NCBI GenBank assembly: GCA_029215795.1
Contig: JARDYH010000002.1
Location: 10,781,001-10,845,000, forward strand
Direction of reading: 5' to 3'
DNA: 64,000 nucleotides
From: Anniella stebbinsi
Taxonomy: Eukaryota; Chordata; Lepidosauria; Squamata; Anniellidae
Of the stretch, positions 1 through 10,130 are shown piece by piece; within the stretch, counting starts at the first letter, position 1; each line of letters opens with the position of its first letter. The notes beneath the pieces were generated by a model, which was not told the DNA's origin, did no database searches, and saw nothing but the letters and a program-made list of their open reading frames with translations. The translations under genes and the position numbers were made by a program.

Positions 1-217
1 GTCAAGTCTGAAAAGCATTGTGCTATGAGGCGTCATCCACAGGGATGTTCCCCATGCTCAAGCCCCATTGAAGTGAATGAGACTAGTGCACTCAGGCACA
101 GCTCCCATTCATTTCGATGGGACCAGCACAGGAAGACTACCCATTGGATTTTGCCCTGCATCTCTCAGTAAGGAGATGTTGCTATATTCCTAATAGCCCC
201 CAAACTACGGATGGCAT

Positions 218-403
218 CATGCCTTACCTGGAGGAGTCATTGAATGAGGAAGAGGATGGGGCCAAGCTGCTCTTCTAATGGTTCCAGGGAAATTCTGTCA
301 TCCGGAACCTCCAGCTCTCCACCTGGCTCCGGCTGGGGCCCCGTTGTACTGGCTCTCCCCCTCCTCTTCCTCATCCGATGAATCCTCCTCCAGGTAAGGC
401 ATG
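218..403. repeat. Short fold-back repeat
   Basis: A sequence starting CATGCCTTACCTGGAGGAG at 218 recurs as its reverse complement ending at 403, with a GGAAGAGG block in both arms and about 100 bases of GC-rich spacer between. This is the layout of a small non-autonomous DNA element or degenerate hairpin. The family is not recognised. Confidence 0.5.
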
Positions 404-556
404 ACAGATGGATTCAGATGACTTGTAAACCACAAATTCATGTGGACAGGGCCTGCATGTGGTAATCATCTCATCCCCCACCCCCATTGATAGCCATGGC
501 TCTTAAGAGATTGAAAACATAATCTGGCCATCAGTCATTGTTGGGGGGGAAGGGGA

Positions 557-893
557 ATCATAGAACAATAGAATTGTAGAGTTGGAAGGGGCCTATAAGG
601 CCATCGAGTCCAACCCCCTGCTCAATGCAGGAATCCACCTTAAAGCACACCTGACAGATGGCTGTCCAGCTGCCTCTTGAAGGCCTCTAGTGTGGGACAG
701 CCCACCACCTCCCTAGGTCATGGGTTCCATTGTCGTACTGCTCTAACAGTCAGGAAGTTTTTCCTGATGTCCAGCAGGAATCTAGCTTCCTGTAACTTGA
801 GCCCATTATTCCACGTCCTGCACTCTGGGATGATCGAGAAGAGATCCTGGCCCTCCTCTGTGTGACAACCTTTCAAGTATTTGAAGAGTTGTT
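557..893 (-). mobile_element. CR1 LINE 3' fragment
   Basis: Read on the minus strand this is the 3' end of a CR1 retrotransposon: the conserved stretch coding for the end of the reverse transcriptase ORF (the region with 'cttcctgactgttagagcag'), then the short 3' UTR, ending in the TTCTATGATT-type tail at 557. It is 5'-truncated, as most CR1 copies are. A second, longer copy of the same subfamily lies at 13325-13876 on the plus strand. Confidence 0.9.
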
Positions 894-2760
894 ACGCCCA
901 GGAATTTGAGAGTGAAGTACAAGGCCGTATGGATCCAACCAATCAGCGCCTGTCGCGGAGCTTGAAGAACGCAAGCCAGAGCGCATCAGAAACCTCTGTG
1001 CACGTAGCTGTGCCCAAGACTGCACAGCCTTTGGGCTAAAACGGCATGCAGAATGAGGTTGCTCAATACCTTCCGCCCCTATTCCCCACACCCTGCGGGC
1101 CTTCAGAGACCCAGTGCACGAGGTGTTCCCACCGGAGCCCCTTTCCAAACCCGAGCTGTGCTTCGGCTCGATTGGAGCATGCCATGACCTTGTTATGAAG
1201 CAGGATCTAAGAGCTGCCGCACATTTTGCTTTTAGGAATTTGTGGAATGTCTTTGATCTTGAAATGTACTGTTATTGCGACATCGTTGTACTTTTGTTTT
1301 TTTTTGGTAACTGTATTCTATAGCCCCATAGAAAGGGTAGAAAAATGAACATGTGACCCAACATCTGCCTGGTGCCCAGGTACAGCTTGAGGGGCTTCCC
1401 ATCATGGAGAGAATGCCCTAAGTATGTGCACACATCTACTCCGTGCAGATACGGATGGGGAGTGGGGCCTGCCCCCCATCCCTATCCCAGTTACTACAGC
1501 CCTACACATCTGTGTAGTACTGTGACACACCTGCTGCTACCTCTTGTATTTGTTGGTCTTGACAGTGCCACAAAACTCTGGGGTTTTGGATGCAACCGTT
1601 GGACACTGCTGCCCTCTGGAATGTTGCCCAATCTTGGGTCATGTATGATCCCAACCTGCTTCCTCTCCAACTCCAACATCCCAATCCCAAGGCCTGCATT
1701 GTGACTCCAGGTTTTCTCCCTTCGCCGGCAACTGCCACCATCTTGCCTTTTCCTAGCTGGCAAGTAGGGCAAGGAGCGAGTAGCTTACAAGCCTCTACCA
1801 CCTTTTCCTTCCTCGCCTACCTTCCTGCACATCTGATCTTGACATGTACAAAATAATGGGTTTGCAATTACACAGGCGCCATATCCTTCTGGTGACCAGA
1901 TGCAAGGAGCAATCCCTTGGAGAGGGTCATCATCTCCTTCATGCCCTCTTGGGGAGCTGACCAGGGTAAGCTACCTGCCCGCTGTTGGATGGAGGTGCAC
2001 CTTTGCTTTGATCCTTCTGGTGCACTGGGTCTAAATCCCCACTTCACCACTACGAAAACGCTTCAGAACGAGGCTGGGAAAGAAAACGGCTTTCCGCCTG
2101 CTGCTCTCTCAATACCGTTGTCCTTGTACGACCCGTTGCCTGTTTGAATCATCGACTGATCAGGCCGGCTTTGATCGTGCTACCCCAAGCATGCATTTTA
2201 CTTGTCTGTTTCTTAATCTGCTTTGCAATTTCCCCATCAAGCACAGCCGTTTTGCTCCAGATGGCTGCATGTGGGATCGTTATTACCTCCCGGTTCCGCA
2301 TTTGCATCTGCAACAAGGCCGTTCGATGCTTTGAATCCACCTTGACCCCCCTCTTTAACCCCCTGATTATAAGTAATGCCAGTGGAAAGTGGTCAAGTGC
2401 AGGAGTGGCGGGGAGATCAGGATCTACGGGTAGATCTCTGGGTGATATGTAGTAGATTAGCAAGGGCTGCCAGCTCCCAACAGCCTAACAACAGTGAGGA
2501 CAAAAAGCCCTTTTTCCAGCCTAAATTAGGCTGCTGAGTTCAAGAAAGTTTGGCCGGGGCAGGGGAGCAAGCGCAGATTTGTGTGTGAAAGGATCTGTGT
2601 GGATGCGTTTGTTCTGGTACTGAAAACGAATTCCAGGGCTGAGCGTGTGCTTAGAGGCGCCTGCCTCAATTCTGTGCCCACCTTCCTGAGCCACTAGTTT
2701 GCACCTGGCTTTGGTTGGTGGAACTTGGGGTTCTAGTGAACAACGAAGTAAATCCCACAA
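894..2760. other. No gene seen; unclassified intergenic DNA
   Basis: Only short overlapping open frames without recognisable domains occur here. If the ST8SIA5 transcript extends this far it would be 3' UTR, but no convincing minus-strand poly(A) signal was placed. No repeat family was recognised with confidence. Confidence 0.4.
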
Positions 2761-2772
2761 GCCTAAACTTCT

Positions 2773-3006
2773 GGCCTCGCTGCTGCCACCACCACCACCA
2801 GCCTCTAGAGGATTTCAGCCTGGCAGACTGCCACTCCTTGCAGGACCAGGCTCCCAGGTACTGAGCCAGCTGCTGTGGACAATTACATCAGTCCCCCTCC
2901 CTTCCTGGGAGGGATATTTAAGCTGCTGGCTGAGGGGGCCTGGGAAAGCCATCAACCTGCAGGAGAGGGAGGCCTGCTGCCAGAGGAGGAGGAGGAGAGG
3001 AGTGTG

Positions 3007-3058
<52 letters not shown>

Positions 3059-3310
3059 CTGGCCTCGCTGCTGCCACCACCACCACCAGCCTCTAGAGGA
3101 TTTCAGCCTGGCAGACTGCCACTCCTTGCAGGACCAGGCTCCCAGGTACTGAGCCAGCTGCTGTGGACAATTACATCAGTCCCCCTCCCTTCCTGGGAGG
3201 GATATTTAAGCTGCTGGCTGAGGGGGCCTGGGAAAGCCATCAACCTGCAGGAGAGGGAGGCTTGCCGCCAGAGGAGGAGGAGGAGGAGAGGAGGAGGAGT
3301 GTGCCTGCCT
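2773..3310 (+). repeat. Duplicated 5' unit (monomers) of the L2-like LINE
   Basis: A 288-bp unit starting GGCCTCGCTGCTGCCACC at 2773 is repeated from 3061 almost without change. Each copy contains a TATA-like GATATTTAAG (about 2922 and 3202), a GGA-rich block and a TGCCTGCC run; the first copy's run is expanded to about 13 TGCC units (3006-3057). Tandem 5' monomers are known as promoter units in some LINEs, such as mouse L1; a promoter role here is inferred. A 228-codon open frame across the two copies is low-complexity and not considered a protein. Confidence 0.75.
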
Positions 3311-3388
3311 GCCGGCTTTCTGTTTTTGTCTTTGGTTGTTTTTTGTTTTTTGTTTTTTTGTTTTTTCCTCTTTCCCCAGGCTTGAGCT

Positions 3389-6300
3389 ATGTGCCTGGGA
3401 GGGAGGATACAGGGCCAGGTGAGGGGATCTGAGGGGAGCACAATCAGGGTAGTGACGGGTAGAGGGAGATATGGCGTTGTGAGGAGGACTTGCCAGGTTA
3501 GGGAAACAAGGCCCAGACAGTTAATGGCTGTGCCTTGTTCCGGTCCCCCTCACACCCACAGGCTTGTTGGTTGCCTTATCAGCCAGCCCTCAGGCCTCCG
3601 GGTGCTGCTTTTAAATGCCAGATCAGTGCATAATAAGATCTCCCTCATCCACGATTTAATTGTGGATGAGGCAGCCGATCTGGTATGTATAACCGAGACC
3701 TGGGTGGGAGAGCAGGGAGGAGTTAGTCTCTCCCAGTTATGCCCACCGGGGTACTTGGTTCAGCATCAGGGTAGACTTGAGGGCCGGGGAGGGGGGGTTG
3801 CTGTGGTCTATAGGAATTCCATCCCCCTCTGCAGGCTCCCTGTCCATGCGACTACTGGTCTGGAGTGTTTGCACCTTGTGTTGGGCCAACGGGACAGATT
3901 AGGGATTCTGTTGGTGTACCGCCCACCCCGCTGCTCAACAGACTCCCTAGCTGAGCTGACAGAGGTGGTCTCTGGTGTACTGTTGAGGTCCCCCAGACTC
4001 TTGGTTCTGGGGGATGTCAACATTCATGCCGAGGGCACTTTATCTGGGGCAGCTCAGGATTTCATGGTTTCCATGACAACCATGGGACTGTCCCAACATA
4101 CCATCGGCCCAACACATGTAGCAGGGCATACTCTAGACCTGGTTTTTTCAACTGGACATGGAGATGGGGATCTGAAAGTGGGGAACTTTACATCAACCCC
4201 TCTGTCATGGTCAGATCACCACCTGCTGAGGTTTAGACTTACAGCGGCTTTTCCCCTCTGCAAGGGTGGGGGACCCATTAAGATGGTCCGCCCCCGGAGG
4301 CTAATGGATCCAGATGGTTTCCAGAGGGCTCTGGGGAGTTTTCCGGCTGATAGGGCTGGCTCTCCTGTCGAAACCCTGGTTGATCTGTGGAATGCAGAAA
4401 TGACCCGGGCAGTTGACACGATTGCTCCTGAGCGCCCTCTCCTGTGTAGAGCTCGAACGGCTCCGTGGTATACCCCAGAGCTGAGAGTGATGAAACAAAA
4501 CAGGAGACGGCTTGAGGGCAGATGGAGACGAACTCCTGATGGATGCAATCAAACACTGGTAAGTGCTTATGGTAAGCTGTATTCAGGGGCAGTGAGGGCA
4601 GCAAAAAAACAATACTTTGCTGCCACTATTCAATCATCAACCTGCCACCCAGCGGAGCTTTTCAGAGTTGTCCGGGGGCTTTTACATGCTGGCCCCAAGG
4701 ACATGGTAGAACCATCTGAGGCCCGCTGTAATACATTTGCTGGGCACTTCCAGAATAAAATCTCTGGCATCCGTCAGGACTTAGACTCCAGTGTTATAGC
4801 AGATGAATCTAGTGAGGTATCCAGAGCACAGGCTTGTCCTGTTTTCTTGGATGAGTTTCAGTTGGTGCAGCTCGAGGATGTTGACAAGGTGCTTGGACAG
4901 GTTCGTGCAACCACTTCCATATTGGATCCTTGCCCCTCTTGGCTAATAAAAGCTAGCAGGGATGGAACAACTGGCTGGGCCAGGGAAGTGATTAATGCCT
5001 CTTTGCAAGAGGGAGTGGTCCCAGGCCTCCTGAAAGAGGCGGCAGTGAGACCACTCCTAAAGAAATCTTCCCTGGACCCTGAAAATCTGAATAACTACAG
5101 GCCAGTAGCAAATGTTCCATTCCTGGGCAAGGTCCTGGAGCGGGTGGTTGCGAGCCAGCTCCAGGCACTCTTGGATGAGACTGATTATCTGGATCCATTT
5201 CAGTCGGGTTTCAGGCCTGGTTTTGGTACGGAAACAGCCTTGGTCGCCCTGTATGATGACCTATGTCGGGAGAAAGACAGGGGGAGTGTGACTCTGTTGA
5301 TTCTCCTTGATCTCTCAGCGGCTTTCGATACCATCGACCATGGTATCCTTCTGGCACGACTGGCTGAGTTGGGAGTGGGAGGCACTGCATTGCAGTGGTT
5401 CCGCTCCTACTTGGTGGGTCGGCTCCAGAAGGTGGTGCTTGCGGAACATTGCTCGGCCCCGTGGATTCTCCAGTATGGGGTTCCGCAGGGGTCAGTTTTG
5501 TCCCCCATGCTGTTCAATATCTACATGAAACCGTTGAGTGCAGTCATCCGGAGTTTTGGAGTGCGTTGTCATCAGTATGCTGATGACACGCAGCTCTATT
5601 TCTCCTTTTCATCTTCATCAGGCGAGGCTGTGGATGTGCTGAACCAGTGCCTGGCTGCGACAATGGACTGGATGAGGGCTAATAAACTGAAACTCAATCC
5701 AGACAAGACTGAGACGCTGTTGGTGGGTGGTTCCGCTGACCGGATGGAGGGTGTTCAACCTGTTCTGGATGGGGTTGCACTCCCCTTGAAGGAGCGGGTT
5801 CGTAGCTTGGGGGTTCTCCTAGAACCATCTCTGTCACTTGAGGCGCAGGTGGCCTCAGTGGCACGGAGTGCCTTCTACCAACTTCGGTTGGTGGCCCAGC
5901 TACGTCCCTATCTGGACAGGGATAACCTGGCTTCAGTTGTCCATGCTCTGGTAACCTCCAAGTTAGATTACTGCAATGCACTCTACGTGGGGCTGCCTTT
6001 GAAGGTGGTTCGGAAGCTGCAGCTTGTGCAAAATGCAGCGGCCAGATTGATAACTGGAACCAGTAGGTTCGAACATATAAGACCTACTCTGGCCCGCTTG
6101 CATTGGCTGCCTGTATGTTTCCGAGCCCGGTTCAAGGTGCTGGTTTTAACCTATAAAGCCTTACACGGCTTGGGACCACAATACCTGATGGAACGCCTTT
6201 CCCGACATGAACCTACCCGAACACTACGTTCAACATCTAAGGCCCTCCTCCGAGTGCCTCCTCCGAGGGAAGCTCGGAGGTCGGCAACAAGAGAGAGGGC

Positions 6301-6427
6301 CTTCTCTGTGGTGGCTCCCCAATTGTGGAACGATCTCCCTGTCGAGGCCCGCCTGGCGCCAACATTGTTATCTTTTCGGCGCCAGGTCAAGACTTTCCTC
6401 TTCTCTCAGGCATTTGGCAATATCTGA
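3389..6427 (+). CDS. L2-like LINE polyprotein: AP endonuclease plus reverse transcriptase
   Basis: This 1012-residue ORF drives target-primed retrotransposition: the endonuclease nicks DNA and the reverse transcriptase copies element RNA at the nick. The AP-endonuclease domain occupies about residues 70-280, with LLLNARSVHNK (N76), ITETW (E103), LGDVN (D209, N211) and SDHH (275-278). The reverse transcriptase runs from about residue 555 to 800, with LLDLSAAFDTID (D641), GVPQGSVLSP and the catalytic YADD at 730-733. The C-terminal region contains the tract LTYKALHGLGPQY, which recurs in truncated copies. The frame has no stop or shift, so the copy may be young and possibly competent. The first ATG at 3389 was used; the true start could be slightly downstream because conservation begins near residue 70. 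No separate ORF1 is seen. L2 membership is inferred from motifs and 3' tail. Confidence 0.93.
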   Translation: MCLGGRIQGQVRGSEGSTIRVVTGRGRYGVVRRTCQVRETRPRQLMAVPCSGPPHTHRLVGCLISQPSGLRVLLLNARSVHNKISLIHDLIVDEAADLVCITETWVGEQGGVSLSQLCPPGYLVQHQGRLEGRGGGVAVVYRNSIPLCRLPVHATTGLECLHLVLGQRDRLGILLVYRPPRCSTDSLAELTEVVSGVLLRSPRLLVLGDVNIHAEGTLSGAAQDFMVSMTTMGLSQHTIGPTHVAGHTLDLVFSTGHGDGDLKVGNFTSTPLSWSDHHLLRFRLTAAFPLCKGGGPIKMVRPRRLMDPDGFQRALGSFPADRAGSPVETLVDLWNAEMTRAVDTIAPERPLLCRARTAPWYTPELRVMKQNRRRLEGRWRRTPDGCNQTLVSAYGKLYSGAVRAAKKQYFAATIQSSTCHPAELFRVVRGLLHAGPKDMVEPSEARCNTFAGHFQNKISGIRQDLDSSVIADESSEVSRAQACPVFLDEFQLVQLEDVDKVLGQVRATTSILDPCPSWLIKASRDGTTGWAREVINASLQEGVVPGLLKEAAVRPLLKKSSLDPENLNNYRPVANVPFLGKVLERVVASQLQALLDETDYLDPFQSGFRPGFGTETALVALYDDLCREKDRGSVTLLILLDLSAAFDTIDHGILLARLAELGVGGTALQWFRSYLVGRLQKVVLAEHCSAPWILQYGVPQGSVLSPMLFNIYMKPLSAVIRSFGVRCHQYADDTQLYFSFSSSSGEAVDVLNQCLAATMDWMRANKLKLNPDKTETLLVGGSADRMEGVQPVLDGVALPLKERVRSLGVLLEPSLSLEAQVASVARSAFYQLRLVAQLRPYLDRDNLASVVHALVTSKLDYCNALYVGLPLKVVRKLQLVQNAAARLITGTSRFEHIRPTLARLHWLPVCFRARFKVLVLTYKALHGLGPQYLMERLSRHEPTRTLRSTSKALLRVPPPREARRSATRERAFSVVAPQLWNDLPVEARLAPTLLSFRRQVKTFLFSQAFGNI

Positions 6428-6458
6428 GGAGCCTGGGTCTGTTTTGTTTTGTTTTTGT

Positions 6459-6495
<37 letters not shown>

Positions 6496-6668
6496 AAGTG
6501 TTGAAGTGGTTTTTAAATGTACAGATTGTGTGTATGTTGTATGTTTTTGCTGTTTTAATTTTTGTATATTGTTTTTAATTGTTTTTAATCCTATGTAAAC
6601 CGCCCAGAGAGCTTCGGCTATGGGGCGGTATACAAATGTAATAAATAAATAAATAAATAAATAAATAA

Positions 6669-7747
6669 AACTCTGCCCAGCCAAGAACTAGTCCACGTTC
6701 AGTGGTTTGGGAGTGCAACCCGGGAGGATAGAGAGATGTGCATTCTTTCAAGGACTACTGGGCCACATTCTTCATAGATAGATGGAGAGTTCCAAACAGG
6801 ATACAAAAACAACATTCCTTAAAGTATTTCTCTTGAGGATCAACGGTGTCAGTACCACAGTTTAAAGAACAATAGGCCTACATCCTCTACTTTGTCAAGT
6901 ACACGCAGGTTTGGTGCTTTCTTGGAGATTAAATCATGGATCGCTACAGCGATGTGCTCTTATCTCTAGACTAAAACTTCTAGATAATGTGCTTCTTTGC
7001 TTGTGACGGGTTCCAGGGCTGTGCATGGATTCCTGTGATGGATAAGATCTGGTTCACCAGGTGTCAGTAAGCCTACACCAGCCTTCCTCAACCAGGGACT
7101 CTCCAGATGTGTTGGTCATGCTGGCTGGGAATGATGGGAGTTCTAGTCCATCATCACATCATGAGGAGGCAAGGTTGGGGGAAGACTGCATGGACCCCGA
7201 CAACATTGGGATGGTGAATCTGCTCCAGGTTTCCATCAGAACTGGTCAGAACTCTAAAGGAGCTATCCAGAAGTGTCGGAGCCACCCATGCTGGCTGGGA
7301 ATGATGGGAGTTGCAGTCCAAACACATCTGGAGGGTGCCAGTTTGGAGAGGGGGCTGCCCTACAGGGCTGGATAGCAAGCGAGACTGCTAGAAACACCAG
7401 TTTTTGAGGAAGCCTTCGAAGAAATGGACGTTTAACCAACCTTATTGCATAAATCTCTCGATGTAAGCAAGACTCTGCCATGTTGAACGCTGTGGGCCTA
7501 TTCACACAACCATAACTGGGTTGGGTTTTTTGCTGTTGTTTTCCAGAATGTGGTAATTTATAATCTTACCACAGGGGGCACGTTCACAAGATACGAATAC
7601 TGAAAGGAGCAAAACCCACCTCGTGGTGACCCTTCTACCTCAAAATCAGGGGTGTGAATTGGTTCACAAGACACAGAGCTCCTGTTGAGTCATCTGCTTT
7701 CTTGTCTCGACCCAGCACACGAACAATCAATCTCTTGTCCTCCGGTA
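6669..7747. other. Probable ST8SIA5 3' UTR or downstream flank
   Basis: No gene is seen on the plus strand. On the minus strand this follows the ST8SIA5 stop codon at 7748 and may be its 3' UTR. I did not find a clear AATAAA for it. It contains a fold-back repeat at 7073-7345. Confidence 0.4.
7073..7345. repeat. Fold-back repeat, 'ctggctgggaatgatgggag' family
   Basis: Two copies of a tract ending GGCTGGGAATGATGGGAGTT lie at about 7120-7150 and 7290-7315. The tract belongs to a very common reptilian interspersed repeat built on CAGATGTNNTGGACTACAACTC and its complement. Other copies are at about 12690-12815, 13025-13160, 42247-42372, 50447-50560, 55480-55535, 57235-57335 and 60535-60655. The family probably spread as a non-autonomous DNA element, but it is not identified further. 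Confidence 0.6.
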
Positions 7748-8213
7748 TCAGCAGTTGCAAGCGTCCGTGTGGACCCTCAGAATCCCTTTGCTGTGCATAT
7801 GGAGGAAGTTGAAGATCTCTGAAGGCATGGCGTGGAATCCCGGACGAGGCTTGACGTTGTCGTAGTAATGGTGGGTTATATAGATCCCTGAGGGGTTCAT
7901 GGGGAAAGCCCAGAATCCAAAAAGGTGCACTTCTTCACACAGCTCCAAGGCCGCCGTCACGAGGATGAGCCCCGTGCTGACGCGCTTGGCCCGCACACCT
8001 TGATTCAACCAGTAGCGTGAGACGTTGATGAGGTACTGTGGGTGGAAAAAGTAGACGGCCTGCTGGGATTCAAAGTCGTCCAGGACGTACCTGACTCGGA
8101 TAGAGACGTCCGTGTTGCGGGTGTTGTAGAAGGCGGGGAGCAGCACCGAGGCGTTTTCGTAAACTTGCAGGACGTCAAAAAATGGCTTCCTCCACTTCTC
8201 CAGCTTGTGAAAC
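7748..8213 (-). CDS. ST8SIA5: ST8SIA5 last coding exon (sialylmotifs S, III and VS; stop)
   Basis: Alpha-2,8-sialyltransferase V is a type II Golgi membrane enzyme that transfers sialic acid from CMP-Neu5Ac to sialylated glycolipids such as GM1b, GD1a, GT1b and GD3 (known for the family). This terminal exon encodes 154 residues plus stop TGA at 7748-7750. It begins after a CAG acceptor with one base completing an Arg codon, then FHKLEKW. It holds sialylmotif S (about FHPQYLINVSRYW to CEEVHLFGFW, with its conserved Cys), motif III (THHYYDN) and motif VS (FHAMPSE, H-x4-E). N-glycosylation sequons NAS and NVS are present. It ends HTDACNC, differing slightly from the mammalian C-terminus, but the family's C-terminal cysteine is kept. 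The frame is intact. Confidence 0.97.
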
Positions 8214-8849
8214 CTGATGTTAGGGAGAAACAAATTACAACAGAATAGTAATTAAACACACTGGGGATTGAGTACAGCCTCTATGCCAGGGGAAGGCAAT
8301 CAGTGAACTCTCAGACAACTTCCTGGGCACCCTCTGAGGTGCCCTACCCCTCCTAATTTATTTCTTTTTAACGTAACACAATTTCTTACTGGCACCTGGT
8401 ATTGCTTCAAAGCAAAGCGAGGGGCCCAATTTGCACCCATCTTCTTTTTGCCATGAACGCCTCTGAGCCAAAAGTGGGTCTCAGAGGCATTCTTAAGAAA
8501 TAAAGATGGTGGGCAGATGCAGGCTGATGCTCCCCAATGCAAGCCTCTCATTTTGTGCTGGTGCCCAAGACACTTTCTCAAATGGCCAAATGCGCCCACA
8601 GGCCCAAAACGGTTGCCTACTCCCTTCTCTATGCAAAAGAATAAATGGACATAAATCTGACATCCGGAATGGCAATGTTCAGAAACCAGTAGGGGGAACA
8701 TTTCAACTTCCCATGACACTCTTGTCAATGACCTTAAGGTGGCCATTCTTGAACAAAAGAATTTCAAAGACAACCCAAAGTACAAGATTCAACTCTTGTT
8801 TCCTGTGGTTTGAATAAGGACAAAGGGTTTTTTTAAAAATCATCATCAT

Positions 8850-9240
8850 CATCATACGGACAAGACAATACCTTGCAACCGACCAGACATAGCGGTCATA
8901 GACAAAAAAGAAAAACACACGTACCTCATTGTCACAGCAATACCTAATGACAAAAATGTTGTAGAAAAGGAAGAAAAGAGAGGAAAATATACACTACTGG
9001 AAGTCAAAGAACTATGACAACAGGAAAAGGTCATAATTACTCCATTAGTCACATTAGCCACCGGCATCACATCAAAAAACTATACAGAAAACCTCCAGAA
9101 ACTGGGCCTACCAAAATACATTTACACCAACATCCATAAAGCAGTCATACTTAAAACATGCTCAATTGTCAGGAAATTCCTGAATCTGTAAAAGACAGCA
9201 TGACTTGGCAAAGCCCATCATGTCCGTCTAGAAAAACTGC
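8850..9240 (+). mobile_element. LINE 3' fragment, probably R4/Dong clade
   Basis: Conceptual translation gives RPDIAVIDKKEKHTYLI, then GLPKYIYTNIHKAVILKTC, which matches my memory of the C-terminal domain of R4-like LINE proteins. One in-frame stop lies near 9015 and the copy is truncated. It is preceded by (ATC)n near 8839 and followed by (ATA)n at 9259-9298. Related shorter pieces lie at 35218-35375 (+) and 63140-63298 (-). The clade assignment is moderate; LINE origin is fairly sure. Confidence 0.65.
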
Positions 9241-9258
9241 AACAAGCGAGAAAGAGAT

Positions 9259-9298
9259 ATAATAATAATAATAATAATAATAATTAATAATAATAATA
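9259..9298. repeat. (ATA)n microsatellite
   Basis: About 13 trinucleotide units directly follow the LINE fragment and are probably its 3' tail. Confidence 0.85.
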
Positions 9299-9299
9299 A

Positions 9300-9950
9300 A
9301 TTGCATTACTTAGGTTAATCGGCTCAGTATTGCAATGATGATTGTCTTGTCACCTAACAGCCAACAATGAATGGCAAGTATTAAGGCAAACTATGCTGTC
9401 TGTACTTTTTGCATTTCAATTCTCTCTGAGAATACAACTGAAATCTCCCCCATCCCTCTCCGGCACTTGCAAATACATCTGCCAGTTTGAGATGAACACC
9501 TTGTGCATCGGATGGAGTGGACAGTGCCCATAAAAGCTTATGTTGTTTTTAGTACAGGTTTCAAAACCATTCTCCCCAGATAGGGCTAGCTTCAGATGCT
9601 ATGCTTCTGATCCTGGACAAAAGACCGGCACTACAAGCGAACTGGGGAGACGATCTGCAAACCAAACACCTCTTACTTCACTTCTGCTAGGGTGAAACAT
9701 TTTGGTACTTGGAACAGAAAATCTAAATGGCAGCTCTCCTCCCCTGGCAAGTCGGTAGGAGACAAGGGTTTGGGGAATCACTGGGCTGGAGGAAGTTCGG
9801 GGCTGGCGTTGAAAATATTTGCACTGGCTCAGAAATAAAGTGGAGCTATTCCCCACTTTTCCCTCAATTTGGGGGATGGAATCGCTCGGTTTGCTTCCAA
9901 GCCAATCTGTTTTGAGCCCCGGGGAAAATGTCCACCTAAATACACTTCCT
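9300..9950. other. ST8SIA5 intron, nothing recognised
   Basis: This is intronic sequence between the last two coding exons. Only short chance open frames occur and no repeat family was recognised. Confidence 0.4.
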
Positions 9951-9954
9951 TACC

Positions 9955-10130
9955 ACTAGGCCAGGCATTGGAAACCTCTTTCAGCCCGAGAGCCAAATCC
10001 AATTCCAGAGAAAAGCTTCTTGGGGGCTTTATTCCGGGAGGTTGGGAATGAGGGCAAAAGGGGATGTGTTTCAAAAGCAAAAGGAGGCGGGGCCAAAATA
10101 CCAGCATATTGTGGCTTAAAGCTCTTTTTG
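9955..10130. repeat. Interspersed repeat shared with 44205-44345
   Basis: The tract with GAAACCTCTTTCAGCCCGAG and GGCGGGGCCAAAA reappears as its reverse complement at 44205-44345 (GGCCCCACCCCC, then CAGGCTGAAAGAGGTTCCCC). This is an unclassified dispersed repeat, not a gene. Confidence 0.55.

Larger units (their letters stand above)
2773..6668 (+). mobile_element. Near full-length L2-like LINE, apparently intact
   Basis: The element comprises a duplicated 5' region, one long ORF (3389-6427), a 3' UTR with a T run of about 35 bases (6460-6495), and a 3' tail containing CCGCCCAGAGAGCTTCGGC followed by (AAAT)n at 6641-6668. The same tail ends several truncated copies in this window (15060, 20225, 59083). 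The protein resembles the L2 branch of the Jockey superfamily. No target duplication could be identified because the exact 5' end is uncertain. The element lies antisense to ST8SIA5, about 1.1 kb past its stop codon. Confidence 0.85.

Noticed and set aside
2699..3385. A 228-codon plus-strand frame upstream of the LINE ORF, as a possible ORF1
   Set aside because: It consists of two copies of the 5' monomer and TGCC-encoded low-complexity peptide; no zinc knuckle, coiled coil or RNA-binding motif is visible.
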